Assembly: GCA_964395765.1 (NCBI GenBank)
Contig: CAYNCU010000108.1
Location: 1-14,167 of the forward strand
Origin: DATDPY01 sp964395765
GTDB taxonomy: Bacteria > Bacteroidota > Bacteroidia > Cytophagales > Cyclobacteriaceae
DNA length: 14,167 bases
Direction: 5' to 3'
Part shown: one piece after another, positions 1 to 8,091 of the stretch
How the letters are laid out: the number at the start of each line of letters is the position of its first letter
Position numbering within the stretch: the first letter of the stretch is position 1
Program-made: the position numbers and the translations under genes
Notes under the pieces: generated by a model
Seen by the model: the letters and a program-made list of their open reading frames with translations, nothing else
Told to the model about the DNA's origin: nothing
The model's database searches: none

Positions 1-85
1 CGATCAATGCGGTCACTACGGCTGGCTGGATCAACCTGAAAAATATTTTTCGGCAATCAATAACTTTCTTATGAAATTCAATTAA
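1..85 (+). CDS. Alpha/beta hydrolase, C-terminal end only (partial)
   Basis: An open frame runs in from the left edge (codons from base 2) and ends with TAA at 83-85, giving 27 residues. The segment reads DQCGHYGWLDQPEKYFSAIN and continues to a short hydrophobic tail. A Cys-Gly-His followed by a proline-containing loop and an F-x-x-I/V-x-x-F-L helix is the usual end of alpha/beta hydrolases of the proline iminopeptidase/epoxide hydrolase type. The His (residue 5 of the fragment) would be the catalytic His of the Ser-Asp-His triad. The nucleophile elbow lies outside the window, so the substrate cannot be inferred. Only 20 bases separate its stop from the next start on the same strand, so it may be co-transcribed with the FAD oxidoreductase. 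Confidence 0.6.
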   Translation, partial: DQCGHYGWLDQPEKYFSAINNFLMKFN

Positions 86-105
86 TATTTTAAAAAATTC
101 CGGTA

Positions 106-1764
106 ATGAAAAAATTTGAATCAATCCTATTGATTTTAATCCAGACGATCTTAATTAATTCCTGCCATTTTAATCAAGGAGACTCCGGAAATATTGTACA
201 ATCGGATGTCATCATCTACGGAAGCACTCCTGCCGCCATTACCGCGGCCGTACAGGTGGTGAGGATGGGTAAATCTGCTATCATTGTATGCCCGGAAAAA
301 CACCTGGGAGGAATGACAACATCCGGACTGGGTTTTACCGATACCGGAAATAAAAGCGTGATCGGCGGCATTGCCCGGGAATTTTACCATCGTATTTATG
401 AATACTATCAGCAACCGGGTACCTGGAGATGGGAAAAGAAAGAGGATTATGGAAATACCGGTCAGGGTACCCCGGCCATAGACGGCGCGAACCGGACCCA
501 ATGGATCTTCGAACCCCATATTGCTGAAAAAGTATTTGAAGATATGATCCGGGAGAACCACATAAAAGTTTTTCGTAATGAATGGCTGGATCGTGAAAAG
601 GGAGTAAAAAAAACAGACGGCAGCATCCTATCGATCACAACCCTCAGCGGGCATACCTATGCAGGAAAGATATTTATCGATGCCACCTATGAAGGCGACC
701 TGATGGCTGCAGCCGGGGTAAATTATACGGTCGGCAGGGAAGCCAATAACCAGTATGGCGAAGAATGGAATGGCGTGGAAACTGGTGTATTCCAGCACCG
801 GCATAATTTCGATGACATGAAGATCAGCCCGTACCGGGTCCCGGGAGATCCGTCGAGCGGAATATTACCAAGAATCTCCGCCGGGGATCCGGGCCAAAAG
901 GGTGAGGGCGACCACAAGGTGCAGGCCTATTGTTTTCGGCTATGCCTGACTCAGGATAAAGACAACCAGGTACCCATAACACGACCTGAAGGTTATGATT
1001 CAGCCCAGTATGAACTGTTGGCAAGAGTATATAAAGCCGGTTGGCGGGAAACCTTTGAAAAATTCGATCCTATTCCTAATTTAAAAACCGATGTTAATAA
1101 CCACGGCCCCTTCAGTACAGATGATATAGGAATGAATTATGATTACCCGGATGCTTCTTATGCCCGTAGAAAAGAAATCATAATGGAACATGAAACTTAC
1201 GAAAAAGGGCTGTTATATTTTACTGCCACTGATCCCCGGGTGCCTGATTCCATAAGGACTGCCATGCGGAAATGGGGATATGCCCGAGATGAATTCGCCG
1301 ACAACGGGAACTGGCCCTACCAGATCTATATCCGCGAAGCAAGAAGAATGCTGGGAAGTTTTGTCATGACCGAAAATGAAATACTGGGTAAAAAGCCTGT
1401 TTCTCAATCCATCGGAATGGGGTCCTATACTATGGATTCGCATAATGTACAGCGTTACATTACTCCGGAAGGGTATGTCCAGAATGAAGGGGACATCGGG
1501 GTCCCGACCGATAAGCCTTATCAGATTGCCATGGGGGCTATAATGCCCAAAAAAGAGGAATGTGCCAACCTGCTGGTCCCCGTGGCCGTTTCAAGTTCTC
1601 ATATTGCTTTCGGATCGATACGGATGGAACCGGTTTTTATGATCCTGGGACAAAGTGCGGGTACCATTGCCGGATTGGCACTTGAAAAGAAGATGTCAAT
1701 TTACGACCTGTCCTATCAGGAAATCAAAGCCCGGTTACTTCAGGACCGACAGATTTTAGAATAA
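106..1764 (+). CDS. FAD-dependent oxidoreductase, probable lipoprotein
   Basis: A 552-residue protein of the FAD_oxidored family (PF12831-like). Residues 1-20 form a lipoprotein signal: Lys2-Lys3, a hydrophobic stretch, then I-N-S-C with the lipidated Cys at 20. The mature protein should therefore be anchored on the periplasmic side of a membrane. The dinucleotide-binding strand starts near residue 34 (DVIIYGSTPAA, a variant of GxGxxG) and leads to LGGMTTSG. The family motif DATYEGDLM starts at residue 192, the REARRM segment lies at 410-415, and the C-terminal FAD contact GQSAG is at 515-519. Length is normal for the family. Bacteroidota homologues are sometimes labelled 'xanthan lyase', which I do not consider supported. 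The physiological substrate is unknown. It follows the hydrolase tail by 20 bases, and the next gene is 106 bases away, so it may end a transcription unit. Confidence 0.88.
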   Translation: MKKFESILLILIQTILINSCHFNQGDSGNIVQSDVIIYGSTPAAITAAVQVVRMGKSAIIVCPEKHLGGMTTSGLGFTDTGNKSVIGGIAREFYHRIYEYYQQPGTWRWEKKEDYGNTGQGTPAIDGANRTQWIFEPHIAEKVFEDMIRENHIKVFRNEWLDREKGVKKTDGSILSITTLSGHTYAGKIFIDATYEGDLMAAAGVNYTVGREANNQYGEEWNGVETGVFQHRHNFDDMKISPYRVPGDPSSGILPRISAGDPGQKGEGDHKVQAYCFRLCLTQDKDNQVPITRPEGYDSAQYELLARVYKAGWRETFEKFDPIPNLKTDVNNHGPFSTDDIGMNYDYPDASYARRKEIIMEHETYEKGLLYFTATDPRVPDSIRTAMRKWGYARDEFADNGNWPYQIYIREARRMLGSFVMTENEILGKKPVSQSIGMGSYTMDSHNVQRYITPEGYVQNEGDIGVPTDKPYQIAMGAIMPKKEECANLLVPVAVSSSHIAFGSIRMEPVFMILGQSAGTIAGLALEKKMSIYDLSYQEIKARLLQDRQILE

Positions 1765-1870
1765 TGCATAATCTTTACAAGATTCATCTCTGGATTTTGA
1801 CAGAAATGGATTGGTCAGCGCATATTTAATACCTTATAAGGAACTTTTTTGATTATTTTTTATTGTAATA

Positions 1871-2458
1871 ATGAAATCCGCTATCATCTCAACAGGTTAT
1901 TTAAGCCTCGTTTATTATCCGAAAATAGATGACAATGTATTTCAATCCATCAGGAATAAATACGAGCCTTATGCGAATATGATCCCGGAACATATTCCCC
2001 TTGTATTTCCTGTACCTGAAACTATCGGGAAAGACAAACTTATCCATCATGTTAATCGGATACTTGCCCGTTGGAAGCCTTTTAAAATCAGGATTAAAGG
2101 ATTGTACAAAACTTTCGATCACTGGCTCCTGGTGGTGCTGGACGAAGGCAACGATCAGGTCATACGCCTTCATGATGACCTGTATACCAATATCCTCACT
2201 CATTATTTACGAAAAGATCTACCCTATATCCCACATGTTGGATTAGGGTTATTTAGTCGCGAAGCATATGATTTCAGCAAGCCGTCAAGGCTTTTATCCC
2301 TTGATGAAAAAAAATATAGATCGGCGAGGACTGAAATTGAGATGGCCGATCTTAATTTCAGAAGAACGATCGATCGGTTGACCCTGGTCAGGGTAAATGC
2401 CAATTTCACCGTTTGCTACACTGAAATGGAATTTACAATTACTGTTAAAAATTCTTAG
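1871..2458 (+). CDS. 2'-5' RNA ligase / 2H phosphoesterase-like protein
   Basis: A 195-residue soluble protein with no signal peptide or membrane segment. Two His motifs about 80 residues apart match the layout of the 2H phosphoesterase fold (LigT/2'-5' RNA ligase, PF13563-like): HIPLVFPV starting at His41 and HVGLGLF starting at His122. A helix-rich middle (DKLIHHVNRIL) and the DHWLLVVL strand lie between them, as in the family. In canonical members each motif is H-x-T/S. Here the hydroxyl residue is replaced by Pro in the first motif and Gly in the second, so catalysis is uncertain. Known relatives act on cyclic phosphodiesters or 2'-5' linked RNA. The family call is by pattern. The gene stands alone, 106 bases after the FAD oxidoreductase and 73 bases before the methyltransferase. 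Confidence 0.62.
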   Translation: MKSAIISTGYLSLVYYPKIDDNVFQSIRNKYEPYANMIPEHIPLVFPVPETIGKDKLIHHVNRILARWKPFKIRIKGLYKTFDHWLLVVLDEGNDQVIRLHDDLYTNILTHYLRKDLPYIPHVGLGLFSREAYDFSKPSRLLSLDEKKYRSARTEIEMADLNFRRTIDRLTLVRVNANFTVCYTEMEFTITVKNS

Positions 2459-2499
2459 TATCCGGCCATCGACGGTAACACAGGATCAGTTCAATCCCC

Positions 2500-2527
2500 T
2501 TTGACAATCAACGAAACATTATCTTTA
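2500..2527 (+). promoter_or_regulatory. Possible Bacteroidota-type promoter for the methyltransferase gene
   Basis: TTTG at 2500-2503 and TATCTTTA at 2520-2527 resemble the Bacteroidota -33 (TTTG) and -7 (TAnnTTTG) elements. The spacer is 16 bases, a few shorter than usual, and the last base of the -7 box differs from consensus. The box ends only 4 bases before the ATG at 2532, so the transcript would be nearly leaderless or the true start codon lies slightly downstream. Weak evidence. Confidence 0.3.
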
Positions 2528-2531
2528 CGGT

Positions 2532-3053
2532 ATGCAGGTTTCGGAGGCCATGGACTTAATTAGTAAATCTACAGTTTATGGAGACAAACCTGCATTATGG
2601 GCCGATTTAGGTTGTGGAAGCGGCATTTTTACGCTGGCACTGGCAAATTTATTGGCAGAAGAGAGTGTTATTTATGCCATTGATAAAAAAAAACAATCCA
2701 TCCTGCAACCGCATGGATTAAATACAAAAATTGAAATCATACAGGCCGATTTTGTAAATGACGAATTAACGGTCCCTCCCCTGGACGGCATCTTAATGGC
2801 TAACTCAATGCATTTTGTCAGACGGAAAAATTTATTACTTGACAAATTAATGCATTACTTTAAGAATGGGGGGCAATTTATCATCATTGAGTATGAAATA
2901 CCACAGGCAAATCCCTGGGTTCCTTACCCGATCGGTTTTTCAACCTTAAAAGAATTATTTACAGGTTTTGGTTTCAGTAATATCGTAAAATTGGCGGAAA
3001 AGAAATCGATTTACCAAAGTGGTAAAATTTATTCCTGCGCCATCGTCCGTTAA
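2532..3053 (+). CDS. Class I SAM-dependent methyltransferase
   Basis: A 173-residue Rossmann-fold methyltransferase. Motif I is ADLGCGSG at residues 24-31, the SAM-ribose acidic residue is probably Asp51 (YAIDKK), the adenine-contact segment is QADF at 71-74, and motif IV lies around LDGILMANSMHFV (84-96), followed by a GGQFIIIE strand (113-120). There is no signal or membrane segment, so it should be cytoplasmic. The acceptor is unknown: this is a stand-alone SAM-binding domain without an extra substrate domain. The start is slightly uncertain. The same frame is open a further 9 codons upstream to a TGA at 2502-2504, but contains no ATG. The product is at the short end for the family. It lies between unrelated genes. 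Confidence 0.85.
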   Translation: MQVSEAMDLISKSTVYGDKPALWADLGCGSGIFTLALANLLAEESVIYAIDKKKQSILQPHGLNTKIEIIQADFVNDELTVPPLDGILMANSMHFVRRKNLLLDKLMHYFKNGGQFIIIEYEIPQANPWVPYPIGFSTLKELFTGFGFSNIVKLAEKKSIYQSGKIYSCAIVR

Positions 3054-3250
3054 AATAAACAATTGTCGTATTCGGGCCTCCACTATGTCGTTTTTGTAGA
3101 TCCTCGATTCGAAGGATTCAGGTTATTTTGATTAAAAATTTATCAATGATGAAAAATTTTAAATAGATAACTACATTAAAGTATATTACCGACCTTTCTC
3201 TTCCGGTAGATATTACACAAGCCCGTGTTAGATAAAAATCAAATAAATGG

Positions 3251-3640
3251 ATGAAAAAGAACAATAAACCAAGAAATGTTGACCAGTATATTGCCATGCA
3301 ACCTGTTGCCTCGCAACCGAGGCTTAAGGAAATCCGGTCCCTGATCCGGTCAGCAGCACCGATGGCAGAGGAAGTGATCAGTTATATGATCCCATGTTAC
3401 AAACTTCATGGGATGCTGGTAGGCTTCGGCAATCATAAAAAGGGAAGCAGTTTTTACACGATGAGCACTACTATTCTCAAGGAGCATGAAAAGGAACTTA
3501 AAGGATTTGATTATTCAGGCAGTACCCTGCATATCAGGACCGATCAGAAATTACCGGTTCCTCTATTGGAAAAAATTATTAAGAAAAGGATCAGTCATAA
3601 TACAAAAAAAGCAAAGTTGAAATTGCCCGCCAAAAAATGA
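3251..3640 (+). CDS. DUF1801 domain protein (YdhG/iron chaperone-like)
   Basis: A 129-residue basic soluble protein. Family features are DQYIA at 11-15, then a helix, EVISYMIPCYKL at 41-52 (the DUF1801 signature around a Tyr/Met-Pro-Tyr turn), STLHIR at 91-96 and a closing PVPLLEKIIKKRI helix (103-115) with a Lys-rich tail. DUF1801 proteins have a frataxin-like fold. Some Bacillus members are described as iron chaperones, but many homologues have no assigned role, so I would not go further than the domain. An upstream ATG at 3247 is in another frame and hits a stop after six codons, which supports the start at 3251. The gene is convergent with the XdhC-family gene, with only 22 bases between their stop codons. 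Confidence 0.82.
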   Translation: MKKNNKPRNVDQYIAMQPVASQPRLKEIRSLIRSAAPMAEEVISYMIPCYKLHGMLVGFGNHKKGSSFYTMSTTILKEHEKELKGFDYSGSTLHIRTDQKLPVPLLEKIIKKRISHNTKKAKLKLPAKK

Positions 3641-3662
3641 AAAAAAAGCTTGAAGGTTAAAT

Positions 3663-4772
3663 TCATTCAGTTCTCGGGTGAATAGGTAATTTCCTTTCCC
3701 TGAGATAACCGGCTGTTCTTCCTGTAAAAAATGCTTTTATTTCGGAAATCACGGAAAGTGCGATTTCATCGGGTGTTTCGGCACCAATATCCAGCCCCAC
3801 AGGAGCGTGCACCTTATCAAATTTCCGGTCCGGAAAAGCGTTTCCCTTGCTTTGAATTTCAGCTTTTAGTTTTTCATATCTCTTTAAAGGGCCAAGAATC
3901 CCGATATAGGGAATTTCGGTAGTTAATAAAGCCTCAAGAACTGCCAGGTCATATTTATAGTTATGCGACATCAGGATCGCGGCCGTTCTTTCATTCACCG
4001 TAATTTTTTCAAGAACAGCATCCCGGTCTGCAAATAACAGACACGTAGCGGGTGTAAATCTTTTAGGAGCGAGATGGGCCACGCAATCTTCGGTAACCGT
4101 TACCTGCCACCCCAATTCATTGGCCATTTTTACAACCGGGACCACATCGAAACCGGCGCCAAAAATTATCAGTTCTAGGTCAGGCGTTATTCTCTCAATG
4201 AAAATCTCAAATATGCCTCCCGGCTGGTCATAATTTTTAATCACCGGGATTCCGTCGTTCAAAACTTTCAGCATATCCTCATACAACCAGTCCGGAATGG
4301 ATCCTGAATCTTTTTTTGTCAGGATGAACCTTTTCCCGGCTTTATAATCACTGCCTTTGCCTGTTTTAAGGATGGTGGCCAGCGTATGCACCTCCCTGTT
4401 TCTCACATATTCTTTCAGGAATGTAACCGGGTTGGTGTGGTCGCTGGGATTAACAGGTTCGATGAATACATCAATGATGCCGTTGCAACCCAATCCTATT
4501 TCAAGGCTGTTGGCATCATCATCCATCGTGTCATAAGTCACGAGTTCCGGTAAATTATTCGACATCACTTTTCTTGCCCGGGTGAGAGCATCTCCTTCAA
4601 GGCATCCCCCGCTGATGGCGCCCTCCCATTTTCCGTCATCCATAATCAGCATCCGCGCGCCGGGCCGCCGGTAAGAAGAACCCTCTACTGCCACTACGGT
4701 AGCCAGGGCCACTTTTCTTTGTGACAGGTCTAGTTTTTCGTAAACATCAATAATCCTGCGAATTTCCTTCAT
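3663..4772 (-). CDS. XdhC/CoxI-family molybdenum cofactor maturation protein
   Basis: A 369-residue cytoplasmic protein with both domains of the family. The N-terminal XdhC/CoxI domain shows GSSYRRPGARM (31-41), SGGCLEG (54-60) and GLGCNG (93-98), with Cys57 and Cys96 as conserved cysteines. The C-terminal Rossmann domain begins at IIFGAGFD (202-209), includes MSHNYKYD (268-275) and ends with the family hallmark GLDIGAETPDEIA (326-338). Known XdhC proteins bind Mo cofactor, promote its sulfuration and hand it to xanthine dehydrogenase-type enzymes. The Rossmann motif GAGFD differs from the GAGH of many proteobacterial XdhC proteins. It is the last gene of the minus-strand cluster, 34 bases after the cytochrome c gene, so the two are probably co-transcribed. 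It is the only maturation factor for two Mo enzymes here and probably serves both. Confidence 0.9.
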   Translation of the reverse strand: MKEIRRIIDVYEKLDLSQRKVALATVVAVEGSSYRRPGARMLIMDDGKWEGAISGGCLEGDALTRARKVMSNNLPELVTYDTMDDDANSLEIGLGCNGIIDVFIEPVNPSDHTNPVTFLKEYVRNREVHTLATILKTGKGSDYKAGKRFILTKKDSGSIPDWLYEDMLKVLNDGIPVIKNYDQPGGIFEIFIERITPDLELIIFGAGFDVVPVVKMANELGWQVTVTEDCVAHLAPKRFTPATCLLFADRDAVLEKITVNERTAAILMSHNYKYDLAVLEALLTTEIPYIGILGPLKRYEKLKAEIQSKGNAFPDRKFDKVHAPVGLDIGAETPDEIALSVISEIKAFFTGRTAGYLRERKLPIHPRTE

Positions 4773-4806
4773 GAAAAGTCAGATGAAATAATGCTTAAAA
4801 ATTCCC

Positions 4807-5217
4807 TTATTGTTTGTCCCTTTCCGTTTTTACCATTTCAGGAGTAATGATCTCATCCTTATTTCCCCAGCTGTTTCTTACATAATTTAAAACATCGGCA
4901 ATCTGTTCATCGGTGAGGTAATTTTGCGAAGGCATGTCCGTATTATATTTTTCGCCGGCTACCATTACTTCTCCTTTCTGACCTTTTAAAATGACATTGA
5001 TGTTGGTCGGTATGTCCTTTAATAGAGAATCGACCTTTACCAGGGGGGGATAAACGCCTGATACTCCCTCCCCGTTAATCATGTGACAGCTCATGCAGTT
5101 GGTCAGGTAAACCTGCTCACCTCTTTGAATACTATCCTGCAAATCATCCTGGGCCGTAGACATACCGAAGAATCCGTAAAAGGCCGTTAGCATACTCATG
5201 AGTACTATTTTGATCAT
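4807..5217 (-). CDS. Secreted monoheme c-type cytochrome
   Basis: A 136-residue class I cytochrome c. A signal peptide covers about residues 1-22 (hydrophobic core, then STAQ). The heme-attachment motif is CMSCH at 41-45, and the distal axial ligand is probably Met95 in TDMPSQN. It is followed by the typical terminal helix LTDEQIADVLNYVRNSW. One heme is present and there is no membrane anchor after the signal, so it should be a soluble periplasmic carrier. Its place directly after the Mo subunit of unit 1 (201-base gap) and 34 bases before the XdhC gene makes it the likely electron acceptor for the periplasmic Mo hydroxylases, which here lack a FAD subunit. That role is inferred from context. 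Which terminal oxidase or other partner it feeds cannot be seen in this window. Confidence 0.9.
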   Translation of the reverse strand: MIKIVLMSMLTAFYGFFGMSTAQDDLQDSIQRGEQVYLTNCMSCHMINGEGVSGVYPPLVKVDSLLKDIPTNINVILKGQKGEVMVAGEKYNTDMPSQNYLTDEQIADVLNYVRNSWGNKDEIITPEMVKTERDKQ

Positions 5218-5249
5218 AATTTATTTTTACGTTTTGATGTTAATATTTA

Positions 5250-5268
5250 TCCCGAAAATCATCCGGGA
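5250..5268 (-). other. Small hairpin in the cytochrome c leader
   Basis: TCCCG (5250-5254) pairs perfectly with CGGGA (5264-5268) around a 9-base A/T-rich loop. On the minus strand it would sit about 33 bases before the cytochrome c start codon. It could be a leader structure or chance. No T-run follows, so it is not an intrinsic terminator. Confidence 0.3.
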
Positions 5269-5306
5269 GTTTTAACAAAGAATATCCTGATTCCGGTTCT
5301 GGAAAA

Positions 5307-5352
5307 GGCGTACCCGGAATTGCAAATTCACAATTCCGGGATTGAATGCGCC
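5307..5352 (-). other. Strong two-part hairpin after Mo subunit 1
   Basis: A perfect 10-base inverted repeat, CCCGGAATTG (5313-5322) and CAATTCCGGG (5331-5340), encloses an 8-base loop. A second stem, GGCGTA (5307-5312) with TGCGCC (5347-5352, one G-T wobble), closes outside it, leaving a 6-base bulge. On the minus strand it lies about 65-110 bases past the stop of Mo subunit 1 and before the cytochrome c gene. Only a weak T-rich tract (CCTTTTCC) follows, so it is not a clear terminator. An mRNA-stabilising or attenuating structure that sets the enzyme-to-cytochrome ratio is possible. Confidence 0.55.
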
Positions 5353-5418
5353 TACAGTCGAGATAATTTACAACCTTAAACCAAGTATTCTATTAATAAT
5401 GAGATTAACCAACAATTC

Positions 5419-7593
5419 TCAGGAAATTTTATTCAGATCAAAAGGGAGTCGCCGGATACGAACTCCAGTGGCTGCAAAAACAGCATTGGTCAATGCCGGT
5501 GCCAGAGAAGGAATGCCGGGCTCTCCGACACCTTTTATCACGGAACCGCCATCAGCCAGAATGTGGACTTCCACTTCCGGCATTTCATTGATCCGCAACA
5601 TTCTGTTATTATTAAAATTCGTCTGAACCGAACTGCCGTCTTTAAATACGATGCCATCCTTGGTGGCAGCAACCAGGGCCATTACGATGGCCCCTTCCAC
5701 CTGTGCGCTTACATTGTCAGGGTTTACCACAGTACCAAGGTCAATGACCGAATAAACCTTATCAACCTTCACCGAACCGTTATCCATTTTGGTTACCTCC
5801 ACGACATGGCCGCATAATCCCGCAAAAAACTCATATTGTGCAACCCCTCTTCCCCGTCCTTTTTCCATAGGAGTGCCCCAGCCGGAAACTTCTTTCAGTT
5901 TCATCAATACTTTTTTGGTGTCGGAATCTTTAGTCAGCAATCCGAGTCTGAAATCCATGGGGTCTTTCCCCGCTTTTACCGCCATTTCATCGATAAAACT
6001 TTCATGCGCGAAAGCAAGCGTGGAACTGGTAACCGAACGCCAGGCCGCCATCGGTATATGCAACTCGGAATATACCCAGTAATTCTTCATGTTGGGAAAT
6101 TCATATTGCTGATCGCTGATCCCTTCCACCATGGAGCCGTCGACCTTGGATGAATCGAAATGATCGCTGGTGGTGGCGCGCATGGAAGGTGAGATCACTT
6201 TATGCTGAAAAGCCAATGCTTTTCCGTCCGATGACAATCCGGCTTTCAGGGCCGAAAATGTCATTGGCCTGAACGGACCGAGCTGGGTATCGTCTTCCCG
6301 GGTCCAGACAACCTTAACCGGTTTGTTCCCGATGGCTTTGGATATACCGGCAGCTTCAACGGCAAAATCTCCCCGGAGCCTTCTTCCGAAACCACCGCCA
6401 TTAAACTGCACATTGACGATTACATTATCCTTGGAAATACCGAATGCACTGGAAACATCATTTTTAATCAGGGTAGGCCCCTGTGTGGATACCCAGAATT
6501 CAACAGTATTATCATCTTTCCAGTGCGCAAGGCAATTCATCGGCTCCATCGTGGAATGTGATACAACGGGTGTTTCATAAAAGGCATCCAGTTTAACCGG
6601 AGCTTCGGAATACGCCTTGTCAAAGTTGCCGCTGTCATGGGCAACAAGGCCTTCTGTTTTGGCAAGATCACGTAAATGTTGTTCGTAATCGCTGGTATTG
6701 AACTTATCATTTCCTTGATGATCCCATACCACTTTTAAAGCTTTTCTGCCCTGGTAAGCGGCCCAGTAATTACTGGCAACAACGGCTACGCCCTCGTAAT
6801 GCATATCGCCCAGGACTCTTTCGGCTTTAACAACGTGTAATACGCCGGGAACCTTCATGGTAGCCGAGTCATCATAACTTACCAGTTTGCTTCCGAAAAC
6901 AGTACTTCTTTCCACAGAGGCGAACACCATACCCGGCACTTCCATATCGATGCCGAATTTAGCCTTGCCGCTTATCTTTAAGGGTATATCGGGTCTTTGA
7001 ATCGATTTACCGAGTAAATTGAAATCTTTCGGATCCTTAAGTTTCGGATCAGCGGGAACCGGTAATTTTGATGCCGCCTCCGCAAGATCACCATATGTCG
7101 CACTTTTACCGGAAGGTTTATGAAAGACCTTTGCATTTTCGACATAACATTCGCTTTCGGGTACCTTCCAGTTATTGCTGGCAGCTTTGATCAGCATTTC
7201 CCTGGCCGAGGCGCCGACCTTTCTTAATTCGAAATAATGTCTGCGTATGGATGAACTTCCGCCCGACACCTGACCTCCGAACACAGATTCCCCACCCGTT
7301 TGTTTGATGTTGACCTGGTCAAGGGAGACATTCAATTCTTCAGCCATCAAAGATGGTACTGATTGAAAAGTTCCCTGGCCCATCTCAGGCTGAGGATTCA
7401 TAATGGTTATGGCGCCTGTTTTTTCGATGATCACAAAGGGAGTAAGTTTAAAAGGATCATCCATTTCATTAAGGCTCATGACATGGGCCGTAGCCTTAAC
7501 CGCTTTTGAAGGAAATCCAAGAACGAGCGCTGCTCCGGATATACCTGAGATCCTGAGAAATTCCCTGCGATCTATATTGATTATTTGTTTCAT
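5419..7593 (-). CDS. Molybdenum hydroxylase large subunit 1 (IorB-like), Tat-exported
   Basis: A 724-residue Mo-cofactor subunit of the xanthine dehydrogenase superfamily, closest in layout to isoquinoline 1-oxidoreductase beta. The Tat signal has RREFLR at 9-14, then a hydrophobic GAALVLGF stretch. EMGQG lies at 70-74 and GGSSS at 111-115, followed by the hammerhead domain (about 205-300), GGGFGRR at 399-405 and GVGEP with the likely catalytic Glu at 691. Known relatives hydroxylate an N-heteroaromatic or aldehyde carbon using water, with electrons leaving through two [2Fe-2S] clusters. EMGQG placed before GGGFG is the rearranged order of IorB-type proteins. It starts 21 bases after the stop of its Fe-S partner, clearly one operon. 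The substrate is unknown; an aldehyde or a heterocycle are equally possible. A strong hairpin follows the gene. Confidence 0.9.
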   Translation of the reverse strand: MKQIINIDRREFLRISGISGAALVLGFPSKAVKATAHVMSLNEMDDPFKLTPFVIIEKTGAITIMNPQPEMGQGTFQSVPSLMAEELNVSLDQVNIKQTGGESVFGGQVSGGSSSIRRHYFELRKVGASAREMLIKAASNNWKVPESECYVENAKVFHKPSGKSATYGDLAEAASKLPVPADPKLKDPKDFNLLGKSIQRPDIPLKISGKAKFGIDMEVPGMVFASVERSTVFGSKLVSYDDSATMKVPGVLHVVKAERVLGDMHYEGVAVVASNYWAAYQGRKALKVVWDHQGNDKFNTSDYEQHLRDLAKTEGLVAHDSGNFDKAYSEAPVKLDAFYETPVVSHSTMEPMNCLAHWKDDNTVEFWVSTQGPTLIKNDVSSAFGISKDNVIVNVQFNGGGFGRRLRGDFAVEAAGISKAIGNKPVKVVWTREDDTQLGPFRPMTFSALKAGLSSDGKALAFQHKVISPSMRATTSDHFDSSKVDGSMVEGISDQQYEFPNMKNYWVYSELHIPMAAWRSVTSSTLAFAHESFIDEMAVKAGKDPMDFRLGLLTKDSDTKKVLMKLKEVSGWGTPMEKGRGRGVAQYEFFAGLCGHVVEVTKMDNGSVKVDKVYSVIDLGTVVNPDNVSAQVEGAIVMALVAATKDGIVFKDGSSVQTNFNNNRMLRINEMPEVEVHILADGGSVIKGVGEPGIPSLAPALTNAVFAATGVRIRRLPFDLNKIS

Positions 7594-7614
7594 GATCTGA
7601 TCAATTTTTCTTGA

Positions 7615-8091
7615 TTATTTACTTCCAAAATCAACCGATAATTCCGCCGCTCTGTGAATCGCTTTCCGGATCCTTACGTAGGTACCGCACCGGCATATAT
7701 TTCCCTGCATGGCAGCATCGATATCCGAATCGGTAGGTTTCGGATTTCTTTTGAGCAAAGCCACCGCGGACATGATCTGTCCGGAATGACAATAGCCACA
7801 TTGAGGGACCTGCATCTCGATCCAGGCCTTCTGCACAGGATGACTGTTATCTTTGGAGATTCCTTCGATCGTTGTTATTTTTTTATTCGTTGCTGCGGAA
7901 ACCGGAAAGGTACAGGAGCGAATCGGGTTGCCTTCCAGATGTACAGTACAGGCACCGCACTGGGCAATGCCGCAACCGAATTTCGTGCCTTTAAGACCGA
8001 TGAAATCCCTGATCACCCAAAGCAAAGGCATCTGGGGATCTACATCAACGGTATGAGACACGTCATTGATTATAAGATTGAATGAAGCCAT
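7615..8091 (-). CDS. [2Fe-2S] subunit 1 of Mo hydroxylase (IorA-like)
   Basis: A 158-residue two-cluster ferredoxin-type subunit. The plant-type cluster uses Cys40, Cys45, Cys48 and Cys60 (GCGIAQCGAC...C). The second, four-helix-bundle cluster uses Cys98, Cys101, Cys133 and Cys135 (QCGYC ... CRCG). All eight ligands are present and length is normal for the small subunit of IorAB-type enzymes. It carries electrons from the Mo centre to the external acceptor. It has no signal peptide, so it probably travels through the Tat pathway bound to the large subunit encoded 21 bases downstream. By hand count it is about 85% identical to the small subunit at 10550-11023, while the DNA differs at many third codon positions. 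The ATG is supported by the shared start MAS and by a leader resembling that of the second copy. Confidence 0.93.
   Translation of the reverse strand: MASFNLIINDVSHTVDVDPQMPLLWVIRDFIGLKGTKFGCGIAQCGACTVHLEGNPIRSCTFPVSAATNKKITTIEGISKDNSHPVQKAWIEMQVPQCGYCHSGQIMSAVALLKRNPKPTDSDIDAAMQGNICRCGTYVRIRKAIHRAAELSVDFGSK

Noticed and set aside
106..1764. 'Xanthan lyase' label for the FAD oxidoreductase
   Set aside because: The sequence shows FAD-binding and oxidoreductase motifs only; there is no polysaccharide lyase fold or carbohydrate-binding module.
1770..1784. AATCTT-TAC-AAGATT hairpin as a terminator after the FAD oxidoreductase
   Set aside because: The stem is only six A/T-rich pairs and no T-run follows; this could arise by chance in AT-rich intergenic DNA.
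3100..3117. Near-palindrome ATCCTCGATTCGAAGGAT downstream of the methyltransferase
   Set aside because: Only five outer pairs match before mismatches begin, and no T-tract follows on either strand.
3187..3214. TACCG...CGGTA inverted repeat upstream of the DUF1801 gene as a riboswitch or terminator
   Set aside because: A five-base stem with an 11-12-base loop and no conserved aptamer features I can recognise.
5342..6580. Plus-strand open frames (5342-5626, 5563-5817, 5836-6153 and others) opposite Mo subunit 1
   Set aside because: They lie wholly or mostly antisense to a well-supported gene, have no recognisable domains, and look like frame shadows.
7654..8085. 143-residue plus-strand frame opposite the Fe-S subunit
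   Set aside because: It mirrors the highly conserved Fe-S gene; openness on the opposite strand follows from that gene's codon use.
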